Source of the DNA: Mytilus edulis
Taxonomy: Eukaryota; Mollusca; Bivalvia; Mytilida; Mytilidae
Assembly: GCF_963676685.1 (NCBI RefSeq)
Contig: NC_092350.1
Location: forward strand, 45,057,705-45,121,704
Length of the DNA stretch: 64,000 nucleotides
Reading direction: 5' to 3'
Position numbers and translations under genes: made by a program. The notes beneath the pieces were generated by a model. That model was given only the letters and a program-made list of their open reading frames with translations. It was not told where the DNA came from and searched no databases. This document shows, piece after piece, positions 46,809-58,807 of this stretch (positions within the stretch are counted from its first letter, which is position 1; each line of letters opens with the position of its first letter).

Positions 46809-46921
46809 GATGTAAAATAGTTATCCCACTCGGACTTGGTGTGTCAGTGTTAGATCACCCTCCGGCCTCCGGCCATCTGGGTGATTTTACACTGACACAC
46901 CGCGTCCTCGTGGGATAACTA
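46809..46921. repeat. Hairpin MITE-like palindrome (AATAGTTATCCCAC arms)
   Basis: The left arm AATAGTTATCCCACTCGGAC, GTGTGTCAGTGT and GATCACCCTCCGGCC is mirrored by GGCCATCTGGGTGATTTTAC, ACTGACACACCGCGTCC and TCGTGGGATAACTATT. Together they fold into a hairpin over the whole ~113 bp. Directly to its right lies the second exon-10 fragment of the FAR pseudogene. Coding-free; I have seen this hairpin type in other mussel sequence. Confidence 0.65.
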
Positions 46922-47079
46922 TTAAGGATTTACCATCAGATAGTATTTAATGTTGTTTGACCACATTTTACCTGTTTATATCCTGGATATAAATATCAAT
47001 GATTTCATTCATATACATTTTGTAGGATTTACCATGAGAAATTATCGTTTAGGAGCCCGGCTAAGCCTCTCTCTAGATG

Positions 47080-47411
47080 TATAATTTTCTCACTGCATTG
47101 TCCTTGAGCTGTTTTATGTTTGCCTGTTGTTTCTTTGCACATTTCCCATTTTCATTTTCAGTTCTATTCAAATACATGATTAGTTCAAAATAATGTATTT
47201 ACTGAAACATGTGAAACTCTATAAAATTGTCAATATGTCTAATTCATAATCATTGTTTATAATTATAATATTACATATTAATATAGTCATTATTTGCAAT
47301 ACTTATTATGTTTGACCAACTATATGTAATTCATATACCATGAGCCTTAACCATTTATTGTTGATGAGTTTGTGCTAATAAAATATTTGTATTTGTATTT
47401 GTATTTGTGAA
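47080..47411 (+). repeat. Probable 3' end of a second, short LINE copy
   Basis: The stretch ends GCTAATAAAATATTTGTATTTGTATTTGTATTTG, a polyadenylation-like AATAAA followed by a simple TTTGTA tail, as is usual for non-LTR element 3' ends. The body is short and non-coding, so only the 3' UTR would be present. The left end is not defined. Confidence 0.4.
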
Positions 47412-48764
47412 AGACAAATGGAATAGACACTAGTTAATCATTTGTAGTCATCTCCAGAAAAAAATGATGTAAATACCTTTTTAGGTGACTCAATACTGGA
47501 TTTGAACTAACATAACCAACTGAACATCTACCACATATAGAGCAGATTATGCTTACTCTTCTGTCTAAAATTACCCTAAGGTTTTGATGGGGTTAGTGTT
47601 GCTCAGTCATTAGTTTGCTATGTTGTGTTTTATCTTGTGTTTTTTTTATGTCTGTTCGTCATTTTCCTGTATTTTGCCATGACTTTGTCAGTTTATTTTC
47701 GACCTACGGGTTTGAATATCCCTTTTTTATCTTTATTCTCTCTTTTAAAGAGAAAGTGTTTTGATGGTTTTAATGCATGATAACAACAACATGAACTAAT
47801 GAAATTGAAATCATTGCCTTTTTGCAGTAGCAGAGATGTAAGCATTCACAATTTAAACCTGCCTGTGCAGCAAAATGATTTTTTTGTATTATACATGGAT
47901 TCAATATATTTTGGGATTATACCTGTAATTTTAAAGAGAGAGTGTGTATTTCAACATGACACATGATTTCCATTTTGGCAGGTTTTTGGTCAAAACAATG
48001 TTCAGCTTTAATTTTCAATGGTTCATTTATGTATGGAGGTTTGGTCTATAGATCTCTCTTTGATTTGTTCCATATATAATGGTGTTACAAATTGTAAAAA
48101 AGTCTTTGCATAATTTCTTAAATTACAGATTTGTGAAGATACAAGACAGACTACGTAGATCAGTCGCGGTTTAGATTTGTTTACCTCTAATGAAGGGTAA
48201 TTTGTATATGTTGCTGAACAAAATGACAACTGAAGACCAAAAGGTACATTCTTCTTTCCAAAAATGTTTCCTTTTTTTATGAAGAGGGGTTTGACTTTGG
48301 AAATTTTTATGGATGACAAATTTTAAGATCTGTTACTTTTATTGTTTGGAAGGTGAACGAATTTTAATGTATAAAAATAATATATAGGATAATATAGTCT
48401 GGTCAGTTTGGTGCAGGATTGTCATTTTTATACAACTCATATGTATTTTATTGTAAATACTTATCTTTAAAAATTGAAATGAGCAGCAACATTACTTAAA
48501 CATTGTATGGGGGGTTATTTTTAAATTTAAGGGGTAATACAAAATATTGTACAACTTCACTTTATTAACCTGTAATATATTTTCGCTGAACACAATTTTG
48601 ACAATAAAGCAAGAGTTATAATCCCATCTATTTGTCTTGGTTATTTGTACTTTTGTATTACTTTTAGACATTCTTAATCCTAAATTGATAGACTGGTCTA
48701 AGTATATAGGGCGCTACTGTTTAGGAACAAACCAATTTGTACTGAAAGAAGAATCGTCAGAGTT

Positions 48765-48959
48765 CCTTATCCAAGGAATAGATTACCTTAGTTGTATTTG
48801 GCGAAACTTTTGGGGAATTTTGGATCCTCAATGCTCTTCAACTGTTTACTTGTTTGGCTTTATAATTATTTTGATATGACCGTCACTGATTAGTCTTGTG
48901 TAGCCAAAGCGCGTGTCTGGCGAACTAAATTATAATCCTGGTACCTTTGATAACTATTT
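48765..48959 (+). mobile_element. 195-bp GCGCGTCTGGCG-family unit inserted in FAR pseudo-exon 12
   Basis: In unit A the exon reads through GTCAGAGTTACCAAGAGCAA. In unit B the same text is split after GTCAGAGTT and resumes ACCTAGAGCAAGG. The inserted piece starts CCTTATCCAAGGAATAGATT and ends GGTACCTTTGATAACTATTT, exactly the span conserved three times in the 38.1-39.1 kb array. The insertion therefore defines the ends of this dispersed unit. No clear target duplication or A-tail is seen. Confidence 0.8.
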
Positions 48960-50465
48960 ACCTAGAGCAAGGAAAACCCTCCAACAGTTTTTAATACTAG
49001 TTTTTCATTGACTTTTATAGTTTAAACAGTACATCAGTTAGTTGTCAAAACTATTCAAAACCCTTTTAGTTGTATTCTTATTTAAATTAGGGGACTTTTT
49101 GGATAAAAAATTGAAAATTTGTATTTGCTACTTACCAAAAGGAAAATCCCATTTAAGAGTAAGGGCAAATACATGATTTGCTGGAGTCAGAAGAATATCT
49201 TCAAAAAGTACATGTACATGTATGTCTCTCATTTTTAACTATATGGACTATCCCATTGACAATCTGATTCAATCTGTCTGTCTAGTACAAAGTAGTGTTC
49301 ATAACCAAAAGATATATAAAGGGCAACACACAAACCTTAAAAATGGACAATATGTTAAGCTCTAAATTTTCAAAGGCCTGTAAAAGAAAAAGTGACTCTA
49401 TTTAAAAATAATAATTAGGGAACTATTCCTTTTCTTTTTCAGACTCCAGATAATCAACCTATGTATCAATGTGTTTGGTATAATTATTCTTTGGAGACTG
49501 TTGTTAAACAGATTCACTATGGCCAGGTCACTTTGGAACTTTTTAATGGGATGGGCAGTGAAGATATTCAAAAGTCTGCCAAGACTTATGAAAGCTACAT
49601 AATAATCATGATATGTTTTAGACAGGACAAATTATACTTCTGTGATATTGTTGTGAGCTATAACATTGTAGATTTAACTTCTCAGAATGTTTGAAAATTG
49701 ACATCTGTGGAAAAAGAACTGGATTTCAAAAAAACGATACCATTTGTGTTCAAATAAGCTTTTGAGAAAGTTATAATAGTGTTTATATAAATATATAATA
49801 AGAAATATTTGCAACTTTGCATGTGTTAAATGGATGAGAAGATTGATGTTGCAGTTTCTTAACAGTACATTATATTCTCATGGATAAACATATGCTTAGA
49901 AAAAAGCACTGCCAGAAACAGCATGCCTTTTCCTTTAAGTAAGGGGACAGTAATTACAAATAAGATTTGTTCAAGAATTAGTATCACAACTTTAATATTT
50001 GTAAAATATTGACAAAGAAACAGTTAAAGATTCTCTTACGTCTTGTGTGGTTGTTACGCTCTAATTGTATCTTTAATAATGTGTGGTTCAGAGTAAAGTC
50101 TTAGTACTTTTGGTTTGTTGATGTGTAGATTCGTTAATATTTATTTTCTTGGGTTATGTGTTTGTTCTAAGTTTATGCTTTTCATTGGCATTACATTAAT
50201 TGAATACATAATTACGAATATTTTAATGTAAATAAATTCGTTTACATGTATTTCTGAGATATTGGCATTACTTGCTGTTGTCGTAAGGTTCCTATTATCA
50301 GACTTATAAAATCGTGTTTCTTGTTTGGGCACATAACAAAACTGCTTGATAGTACTGATCATCAAAAGAAACATTCATATTACAAATTGGTGGCATCTAA
50401 AACCATGTACGACTTTAATGATATGCTCATGTCTGTAATTTAACTTGTTTTACTTTTCGACTAAA

Positions 50466-51048
50466 AGGAGTAGGTCCGGTAAGGACCGATTTTGGCCTCA
50501 AATTTCAGGTTCATCTAACGAAAGTTTTTGGACACTTTTTAAACACTTAAGTGTCTATTTCAATTGATTCGATTAGTTTATGTGAAAGATTTTAACTGAT
50601 TTAGTCATAAAAAAAACCCGCTCTGATTCAAGCTTAATTATAAAAAGCTATCAAATATGTAAAAAAAACTCACTTTTCAGATGGTTTTTGTCAAAAATGA
50701 AAGTGGCCGGATCAGTGTTCATCCTCAACCTTTATATATGTTTTGTATTATCATCAAATACAACTAACATTTCAATATTATGAATGAACACGAATGCGGC
50801 CACTTTCATTTTAGACGGAAACCGTCTAAAAATTAACCAAAATGCTAAATTTTTGAAGATTTCAGTAATTAAGCATGACTTAATGATGCTAAAACGCGAT
50901 ATCTGTGCATTGTATTGTCAAAAACAGCTCATATTTATGTAGCAGAAGCGTTTTACTTTCCAAAATGTAGCTTAAAGATTATATTTTCACAATTTTCTAA
51001 AACTGCTATATTTAGGGGCCAAAAAGGGGTCTTACTGAACCTACTCCT
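50466..51048. mobile_element. 583-bp MITE with AGGAGTAGGT inverted ends, absent from unit A
   Basis: The ends AGGAGTAGGTCCGGTAAG and (inverted) AGGAGTAGGTTCAGTAAG differ at about three of 18 positions. An internal inverted pair, GAAAGTGGCCGGATCAGTGTT and AACACGAATGCGGCCACTTTC, makes it fold twice. In unit A the text flanking it is continuous (CAATTCAAATTTTCATAACC at 29815-29832), giving an empty site. A diverged end-like fragment (AAGCTTACTCCTTTT) lies near 52000. Target duplication is unclear. Confidence 0.75.
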
Positions 51049-53501
51049 TTTCATTACCTACCAGCAGTCAGACAGACAACAAAACATCCACCGATTTTTT
51101 ATCAACTATACTGAACTTAACATGCAAACAGTTAGACGCCAATAATTATCCAAAAATGTATTCTTCTTCAAAACATTTATCTTAAAAAGTACTCATCATC
51201 ATTCATTGGATGTTTTCATTTTACAACTTTAGGATATATTCACATATATATGACTTCAGTTATAAATTCAAATGATATACATGCTTAATTGACAGGTGAA
51301 TGTCTATAATTATTGAGTAGTTAACTTAAGATTTATACATCAATAATTGCTTCTCAAGATTTGTGATAAAGGCTTACAGATTTTAGATGTCTTAAAGAAT
51401 TAAAATTAGCACATAAATTTATATATTTAACGGTGCATAAAAATCTGCTTTTTTTTATAAAGAAATCATATCACTCGTTAGTTAATTTATATCTAAACGT
51501 GAAGAGAGAAAAAATGTATAACATGGTTGTACTGTTTGATGCTTTTATTTTATGTGTTCAAAAGTGATTTCAAGATCAAGAATAAGATTCAATTGTGGTT
51601 TATAAATATGATAATTTTGGCACTAGAATTAAGAAAAACACTGTCTTCTTCAATAGATAATATATACATGTAGTACAAAGAACATGATAGAATAATAAAG
51701 ATAAAGATATGTACTTGTTTTTGTGATTCTTAAATTGTCATTATTGACTAAGGAAATGAATTGGTAGAAATGAATGAAAATTAACAATATATATTTATAG
51801 GAAAAGTCATTATTTTTATCAAACTGTGTATGTAAAATATATGGTCTTGAATAAAAGAATAATAAACAATACATTTGTAGAAACCTTGATTTTAGAAAAA
51901 AAGATAAAAAAATCATGCAGGCTTATATTCAAAGAGTTGGGTTGGAGAGAAATGTATTTAGAATTTTAGCTAGAGGGGCCCATATTTGAGACCTTATCAA
52001 GCTTACTCCTTTTGCTCTCTTCAGAATTGGTTTGACAGAAGTCTTGAATAATTCCTGTAATACAAAACTATGGTTACTTTTGTAACTTGATATTTATATC
52101 TGTATATATTTTAAGGGATCTTCTGTGCCAGCAAATTGCACATCTTCATTATAGACAATTGCAGAAATAAGGTGATGTAGAAGAATTGCCAATATGACAA
52201 CTATTTGACTGAGTCCAAGTGGTGTCGATTTTAGACTAGCGCTATCATACATCCTTCAACAGGGAACACAACCCATACTGTATAGCAACTTTGAAAGGCC
52301 CTATAAATTACATATTTTTCTGGTAAATGTTTCTATTTTTAGTTTAAGTTGTGTTCATTTAAAGATGGTTACAGTCATCAAACAACATTTGTAAAGAGAA
52401 TGTCAAATGTATAACTTTCCAAAAGCAATTTTAAATACCTGAAAAATATTTAAAAAGTCATGTAAAACTAGTTAGTACCGAACTACCCAAGAAAAACAAT
52501 TGTAAAATTTTTTTTTATATTAAAGTTTTTATACCGGTAATTAGAATATATTTTACTAAGTACATTTTAATTCAAATGCCACTGTTGAGTTGCATGCGGA
52601 CAAAACATGTGTCTGTCATACTTTATTATAATCCTGATATCTTTGATGAGTTTGTATAACTATTTTTGTTGAGATTTCAATCCTCACACGTAATCTTGAT
52701 CATTAGATTAATAACCCATGCATTACTATGTATGAAGTACTGGTGAAGTAAATCTGATGAGTCAACTCATTCCAAACGGATTTTTACAGATTGTCCTTTT
52801 TTCCATTACACCACCGTCATGTAAAGGAAATGATGAGCGCTCACAAACATTTATAACTAAACCAAATTCTTTATGTACCTGCACGGGTCGGGACTGAAAT
52901 TCAGGGTTGTCGATGGTTACTAACTTTCATAATTGTTTTTAATTGTTCGTTCTAACTGTTTCAAAATCGTTCATGTAGTCTTTTATAACTGAATATAGAG
53001 TAAACAGAGATAAACAGTCAATACTGACTGTAATTCGAATATTTTTATTGTTGTCAAATTAATATCGATATATTCCTTGGTCATTCAGTTTTCTATAGCC
53101 AAGTTTGTCGGCTGGAAAATAAATATCTCAGTTCAATATTATAAAAAGACAAAAGTTCAAGTTAAATATAGACATTGCATGATCAAGTTTGATCAGCAGG
53201 GTACTATTAGCAAATGCCTCGTATAAAAATAATGGAAAGTGGTATAATTGCTAATTATATAACATGTATAATGAGACAAATTAATATCCACCAAAGACAA
53301 ATGGACTATAGATCACCGGACCGCTTTCACAATTTGCAAAACTGTATATTATACCATATTCAAATTATTTAGAATTTATATAAAATGTATCTATATATAC
53401 AGAATTGAAACATTACAATATATGTTAAGATAGTCATAAGAAATGAATTCTCTTTTTCTATTTTGATATGTTTACTAACTACCAAGAAACACTGATTTTA
53501 A

Positions 53502-54042
53502 AGTCATATGAAACTTCAAATTAAAAAAAAATAATTATGCATAACTAATTGGCAAGTTTTTTATTATAAAAAATTTGTACATATACTTTTTTCTCAAGAA
53601 AATTCTATAATATGTCCAAATTTTGACGTAAATTTACTTTTTTTGATTGTTTGCTTCCAGTGAACAATTCGCCGATATGTTTTCCTTATGCGAAGTGAAC
53701 TCAGCGTGACCTTTCTCGTAAAAATCCAGTGATCGCAATACGCAGAGATTTGTCATTGCAATAAACTTTTATCTTATTGTACATGTCATAATCGTGCTCA
53801 ATATCCATGCTTCTTTGTTGAGTGTATTATAAGGTGATAATCGGTAAACTACGGCTCCAAAACACGACAATTAATTAGCTGCCATATTTTCTCATCATAA
53901 CAGAGAGAGAGAAAATTACGATTGTACGATATGGATGCGAAAAAATTATAAAATCGTGCACAGAAGACTAAGTTTAGAATATACATACATGCATTGGTTC
54001 AAGTATTGGGTAAACATTATTTGTCACTCGTTTCATATTACT
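53502..54042. mobile_element. 541-bp piggyBac-type MITE with TTAA duplication, absent from unit A
   Basis: The left end AGTCATATGAAACTTC and the inverted right end AGTAATATGAAACGAG form short TIRs flanked by TTAA (53498-53501 and 54043-54046). Unit A carries the undisturbed site with one TTAA, CACTGACTTTAACATTACTG at 34837-34856. A TTAA duplication is diagnostic of piggyBac-like insertion. The interior is non-coding, so it is non-autonomous. Confidence 0.85.
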
Positions 54043-54071
54043 TTAACATTACTGTCACAATAGTTCTTAAA

Positions 54072-55742
54072 TTATTGAAGATTAAACACGAACGCTTTTG
54101 TCTCTCTATTTGCAACTAACATCTTACTTGCTGGTCTCTTTAGTCCATTACCAATATTTAAAAGCTGTCTATAATGTTGGCCATTAGGGGAGATAACAAC
54201 TACATTGTTCGTATTACATCCTACCACATACACATTCCCATCTCCATCTACAGATATTCCCAAAGGGTTTCTGATAACACCTTTATTTCTGAATGTCCAT
54301 CGTTTGGTCCCTTTAAAGTCAATGCACGTAACACTATTGGTATCCCAGTTTGTATAAAAAAAAAGTTGTCTCTGAATGTTGCAATGTACGAAAAGCTACT
54401 TACTTCGATTTTAGTAACATTAACAATGGATTCATCATTGAGGTTGATCATTTGTATACCATCCTTTCCAGAACAATAAACCAATTTATCTTCACTGTAT
54501 GCTATTCCAGAGTTTACTGAATTCACGTTTAATGTTTTCTCTATTTTCCTTGTTTTTAAGTCAAATAAATTAACTTGAAGAGAGGCCTTATAATAACCAG
54601 ATGTCACCGCAACTGAATTTTCGCCTATGCATGTAACATCGAATACTTGACCGAAGTCTCCGATTTCAAAATCTGGTGACCCATCTGGCTTAAAGACTAT
54701 AATCATTTTCTTTGTATGACATGAAAGAATCACCCTACAATCAGGGAGAAGCGTACATCCAGTTACAAATGACAGCTGTGTATTCAGTGTCTTTTGTAAT
54801 GTAGGCGTTAGGCTATCGATAGTCATAGGTGTTACAGCTATCATCATCTGTGCTTGTTTATCCTTCTGTCTCAGGATTGGTATTTCACATGGAGCTGCTG
54901 TCACCACGATATCTCCAAATTTCTGGATGGCAGATAGCAAACCTTGCAAGAGGGACCAATCTTGCACGAAAAGCGAATTTGACTTCCACCATCACTTTTG
55001 ACCATAGATTTAATGTACTTTTCTGCTGCTACGACATCTTTTTCCATGTGTTTCAAAGCGAGGAAAGTTTGCAGCTCTGATGCATACTGCTTTATATTGC
55101 CAATATTTGTTTTGTTTGGTGTTCTGTTCTTTTTCCTTGTCTATTAATGACTTCAGTAGTCGTCTAATTTTGTTACTTTCTTCTTTTTCTCTCGTTTTCA
55201 GTTAGTTCTTTCAATACAGTATCCTGAAGTTTATCTAGATAAAGATTAATCCTAGCACGAGTTTCTAGAACCTCTCCTTCAATTTTTTTACTCTTTTTTC
55301 CGATTGACGCCAAATTATCATCCCGGTGGATTCGAAGTCTTATAATATTCTCTGCAATTTCTGACAAGGTCTGTTCGATATCTGCAAAAGCATTTGAAGA
55401 TTTGATGTTTCGCGTTACATCATCGATATCGGTCAATTCTTTACATTCCATGTGTGATTCAACTACACATTTCTTGCAGCAAGGACAATCATGCTTTTTA
55501 CAGAATAGCACATATTTCTCATTGTACTTATCACAAGAACGTGCCAATTGTAAAAGTTCGTTTGGAAGTTTCTGGTGCTCGGTTATAGTTACAGTGTCAT
55601 GACTTCTAGATCCTTTTGAAATACTATGATGGTCTTTACATTCTTCACAAAGCCCTTCGTCACACTCTGAACACCAAACAACTGATGGTTTGGTAATGTG
55701 TCGATATTCACAGACCCCACACACACTCCAGTTACTTGCCAT
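54072..55742 (-). pseudogene. Duplicated TRIM-like (B-box/propeller) gene, frameshifted
   Basis: The first 180 or so codons (55742 down to about 55200) are open and nearly identical in layout to the intact gene, with both B-boxes preserved (CGVCEYRH..., CDKYNEKYVLFC...). At about 55190-55205 a net four-base change (CAGTTAGTTC against GAGATC on the plus strand) shifts the frame into a stop. A second change near 55100-55125 (TTGTTTTGTTTGG) adds another difference. The propeller part reopens in a different frame from about 54967. It shifts again near an A-run at 54357-54364, and the last blade is in a third frame (54263 down to 54072). About ten codons are missing near ERPA...KML. The minus-strand acceptor before the ATG is conserved. 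A truncated B-box-only product of about 189 aa remains possible. Confidence 0.85.
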
Positions 55743-56334
55743 TATTCTGCAAAGAAAACATCGAAAACTGATTTAAATATAAATAAATTCACAGACTCGT
55801 CAGACCTGTTTTATTTTGAACTTTCATTCACGATTCTTGAAACACGTTGATTCTAAAGTTCTATGGACAATACCAAGAAAAATGCTGTTATGCAAAAATC
55901 TGTAATGTTAAAGACATAGAGATTAACAAATTTAACATTATTAAGTAATAAAATATATTTTGCATATTTTCAACAAATATTAACTTTTTATATAGAGAAG
56001 TATATGATATAACCATTTTTCATCAGCTGTATAAAGAACACCTTTAAATGTTTCGTCTTTTATAAAAGAAACAAATACGTAACTAGAGGTAAAATAATGT
56101 CTATCGTTCAACATGTTCAAATTGCATCTTTACATAACATACAGTTATGAACACTTATGGTACTACATTATATCGATACGTTTATTTTGAAATTGCACAT
56201 TGCCAATCTTTTCTCACACTCTTTATGAAATCCATACACTAAATCCGATGGATGTGAACTGGTTTTATATTTAATATGCTTATAAGATCTTAAAAAAAAC
56301 AACATTATACTGTTTTGCAAATTGTGACTACTCT

Positions 56335-57335
56335 AAACAAGAGTGAACACGATAAAATGTCTCGACTTCTTTACTAATCATTGATATTATGTAGATAATC
56401 CTAAATATAAAGCTTTATTACAACTGTCACATAAACTTAACATTGACCAATGAACCATATGAAAATGAGGTCAAGGTCAGATCGACAATGCCAGGCAGAC
56501 ATGTACAGCTGACAATTCTTCCATACAACAAATATAGTTGACCTATTGCTTATAGATTAAGAAAAACAGACCAAAACACAAAAACTTAACACTGAGCAAT
56601 GAACCGTGAAAAGGAGGTCATGGTCAAATAAAACTTGCGCAACTGACAATAAGATCATAAAATATTTCCATACACCAAATATAGTTGATCTATTGCATAT
56701 ACAATTAGAAAAAAAACACCAAAGCTCAAAAACTTAACTTTGAACAATGAACCATTAAAATGAGGTCAAGGTCAGATGACACCTGGCAGCTAGACATGTA
56801 CACCTTACAATTATTCCATACACCAAATATGTTAGACCTATTGCATACAGTATAAGAAAAACAGACCAAAACACAAAAACTTAACTATAACCACTGAACC
56901 ATGAAAATAAGGTCAAGGACATTGGACATGTGACTGACGGAAACTTCGTAACATGAGGCATCTATATACAAAGTATGAGGTCGAGGTCAAGTGAAAGCTG
57001 TCTGATGGGCATGAAGACCTTGCAAGGTACGCACATACCAAATATAGTTATCCTATTACTTATAATAAGAGAGAATTTCACATTACAAAAAATCTTAACT
57101 TTTTTTCAAGTAGTCACTGAACCATGAAAATGAGGTCAAGGACATTGGACATGTGACTGACGGAAACTTCGTAACATGAGGCATCTATATACAAAGTATG
57201 AAGCATCCAGGTCTTCCACCTTCTAAAATATAAAGCTTTTAAGAAGTGAGCTAACACCGCCGCCGCCGCCGCCGCCGCCGGATCACTATCCCTATGTCGA
57301 GCTTTCTGCAACTAAAGTCGCAGACTCGACAAAAA
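56335..57335. mobile_element. Tandem-core element with ~145-150-bp units and (GCC)n
   Basis: It begins AACAAGAGTGAACACGATAA. It contains about four diverged units marked by AAAACTTAAC...CACTGAACCATGAAAATGAGG, GGTCAAGGTCAGA and CCATACACCAAATATAGTTG, then a directly repeated GGACATTGGACATGTGACTG block at about 56919 and 57141. A (GCC)n run of about eight units is at 57258-57282, and the end reads TCTGCAACTAAAGTCGCAGAC. It lies in the upstream intron region of TRIM-like copy B. The frame through the (GCC)n run is not a gene. Confidence 0.65.
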
Positions 57336-57901
57336 AAATCAGGATATTTCATTCGCAACTTCATTCTAAAGTAGTTTCCCATATGCAACTTAATCTGGTT
57401 TATTTGTGTATGAATGAAAAAGGAGTGGTTTATACGTCAATGATACAGTAACGAGGGAATTAAAGAAAAGACACCTAAAGCCTTAATAAGATCTCAACAA
57501 TAGATATGCAAAAAATTAAAACAACGCTTTATAAATTTCATTCGTCCAAAGCACTTTTTAGATTAACCTTCACTAAAAACGTTCAAAGTCGAATATTTGA
57601 AAGCCAAGGGTGTATAAGAACCGAAACCGTCGAAGAGCTATTTGACCCAAAAAAAAACTATAAAATAGCTAAGCCACCTAAGAATGCCTGAGGGATTTGG
57701 AACCTTGGATTCTTTAAAATTTCCTTTATAAGCGTACAATTTTAGAAAGGTTTGTTATAAGTCAGGTAAAGCTTTTAATAGCTCAGAGTCGTCAAAAGTT
57801 TAGAATAAATCAACAGTGACTATCAAACATATTCTATCAACACTAAATTGACTTAAAACAGAAAACATGAACATATGACAAAACGCAACTACTAAAAGCA
57901 C

Positions 57902-57956
57902 TGAGCTGTACCAAGTCAGAAGAACCTTTCAAAGGTGCATGACTTGGTACAGCTCA
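57902..57956. repeat. Perfect 16-bp-stem hairpin (GAGCTGTACCAAGTCA)
   Basis: GAGCTGTACCAAGTCA and its exact inverse TGACTTGGTACAGCTC are separated by about 20 bases. The arm resembles the GACTTGGTACAG block of the dispersed repeat at 15860. No polymerase signal or coding sequence is attached that I can see. Confidence 0.6.
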
Positions 57957-58807
57957 AAAATTGAAACAATACAAAAGTTATAATGTGTCTTTAGAGGCAG
58001 GATCGTATGTAAGTATTAAGTATGTGAAAACCGAATATATTCGCTGAAAAATAAATATTGATTCCCAAAGCACAGCCTGTATTTAGTTTCAATTGTAAAT
58101 TGGTGAATGTAAATAACTTTGAGAAGACTTGCTGTGTTGCCCCTGTGTTTCGCAGGACCATACACATCCAATATGAATTCGGTTCCTTACTTGGAAGCAG
58201 AAGAAGAAGACGTTGATTTGAAATCTTATTCATATTGACTCAATTAATTGTAGATCTTGTTTTGCTGATCATTTTTGCCGTTCAGTGTTTTAGTCAACTT
58301 AAAGTTTTAAATAATTAATTGAAAACACAAAGATATGTCATGATTTGGCTTATATAAAGTCATCAGACGATTTCGGAAATTTTATCTATTTGTAGATTTT
58401 ATTTTGCTTATCAGTTTTTTTATCATTTAAAGTTCATCTCTATAGATCTACAATAGTTTCAGGTAAAAAACAAAGAGTAAAATCGTCTATCAAGGGCAAC
58501 AACTCTTATATAGAGTCAACTGACAATTGTATTGGCATAAGATATAGATCGTATTTGCTGATAATTTTGCTGTAAATAGTTTTTCGCTATCTACTATCGT
58601 TTCTGCATAAACATAACTAGGGGCTCTGAAGATCCTGTGTCGAACACCTTAGTTTGTGTGCATCTTCTACAAAGGACACTCTCCAATGTTGTACAAATGT
58701 TGTAGACGAGAATGAAATTCATGACAAAACTCTCTGTTGATTCTCGTATTGCTGATCATTTAGTATGTTTAGCTTCTCTATATCTTCTTTAGATTTTGCT
58801 CAAAACA

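Larger units (their letters stand above)
41195..49604 (+). pseudogene. Duplicated 3' part of FAR (exons 10-13), decayed
   Basis: The exon 10 copy at about 41203-41257 has an in-frame TAA early (the GAGATGTAA region). A second partial exon 10 copy lies at about 46924-46985 and a further acceptor fragment at about 47020-47045. The exon 11 copy at 48130-48243 has lost a base after TCAGTCG and about 14 bases near GAAGGGTAATTTG, both breaking the frame. The exon 12 copy starts at about 48668 and is split by a 195-bp repeat at 48765-48959, ending near 48988. The exon 13 copy at 49445-49604 is intact and would still encode the hydrophobic tail. Exons 1-9 are absent because the duplication breakpoint is in intron 9, so this part had no promoter or catalytic domain from the start. 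Exon 13 conservation probably reflects a young age rather than function. Confidence 0.85.
49605..54071. other. FAR 3'-flank copy and spacer in unit B
   Basis: 49605-53200 corresponds to 28674-34650 of unit A without the hAT-like, GGGAGCTACC and AGCTCACC insertions found there, and with its own MITEs at 50466-51048 and 53502-54042. A fragment of the GCGCGTCTGGCG unit is visible near 52605-52675. No gene is supported. Confidence 0.5.

Noticed and set aside
57114..57311. Minus-strand frame with an alanine run
   Set aside because: The alanine run is the (GCC)n microsatellite in a tandem-core element.
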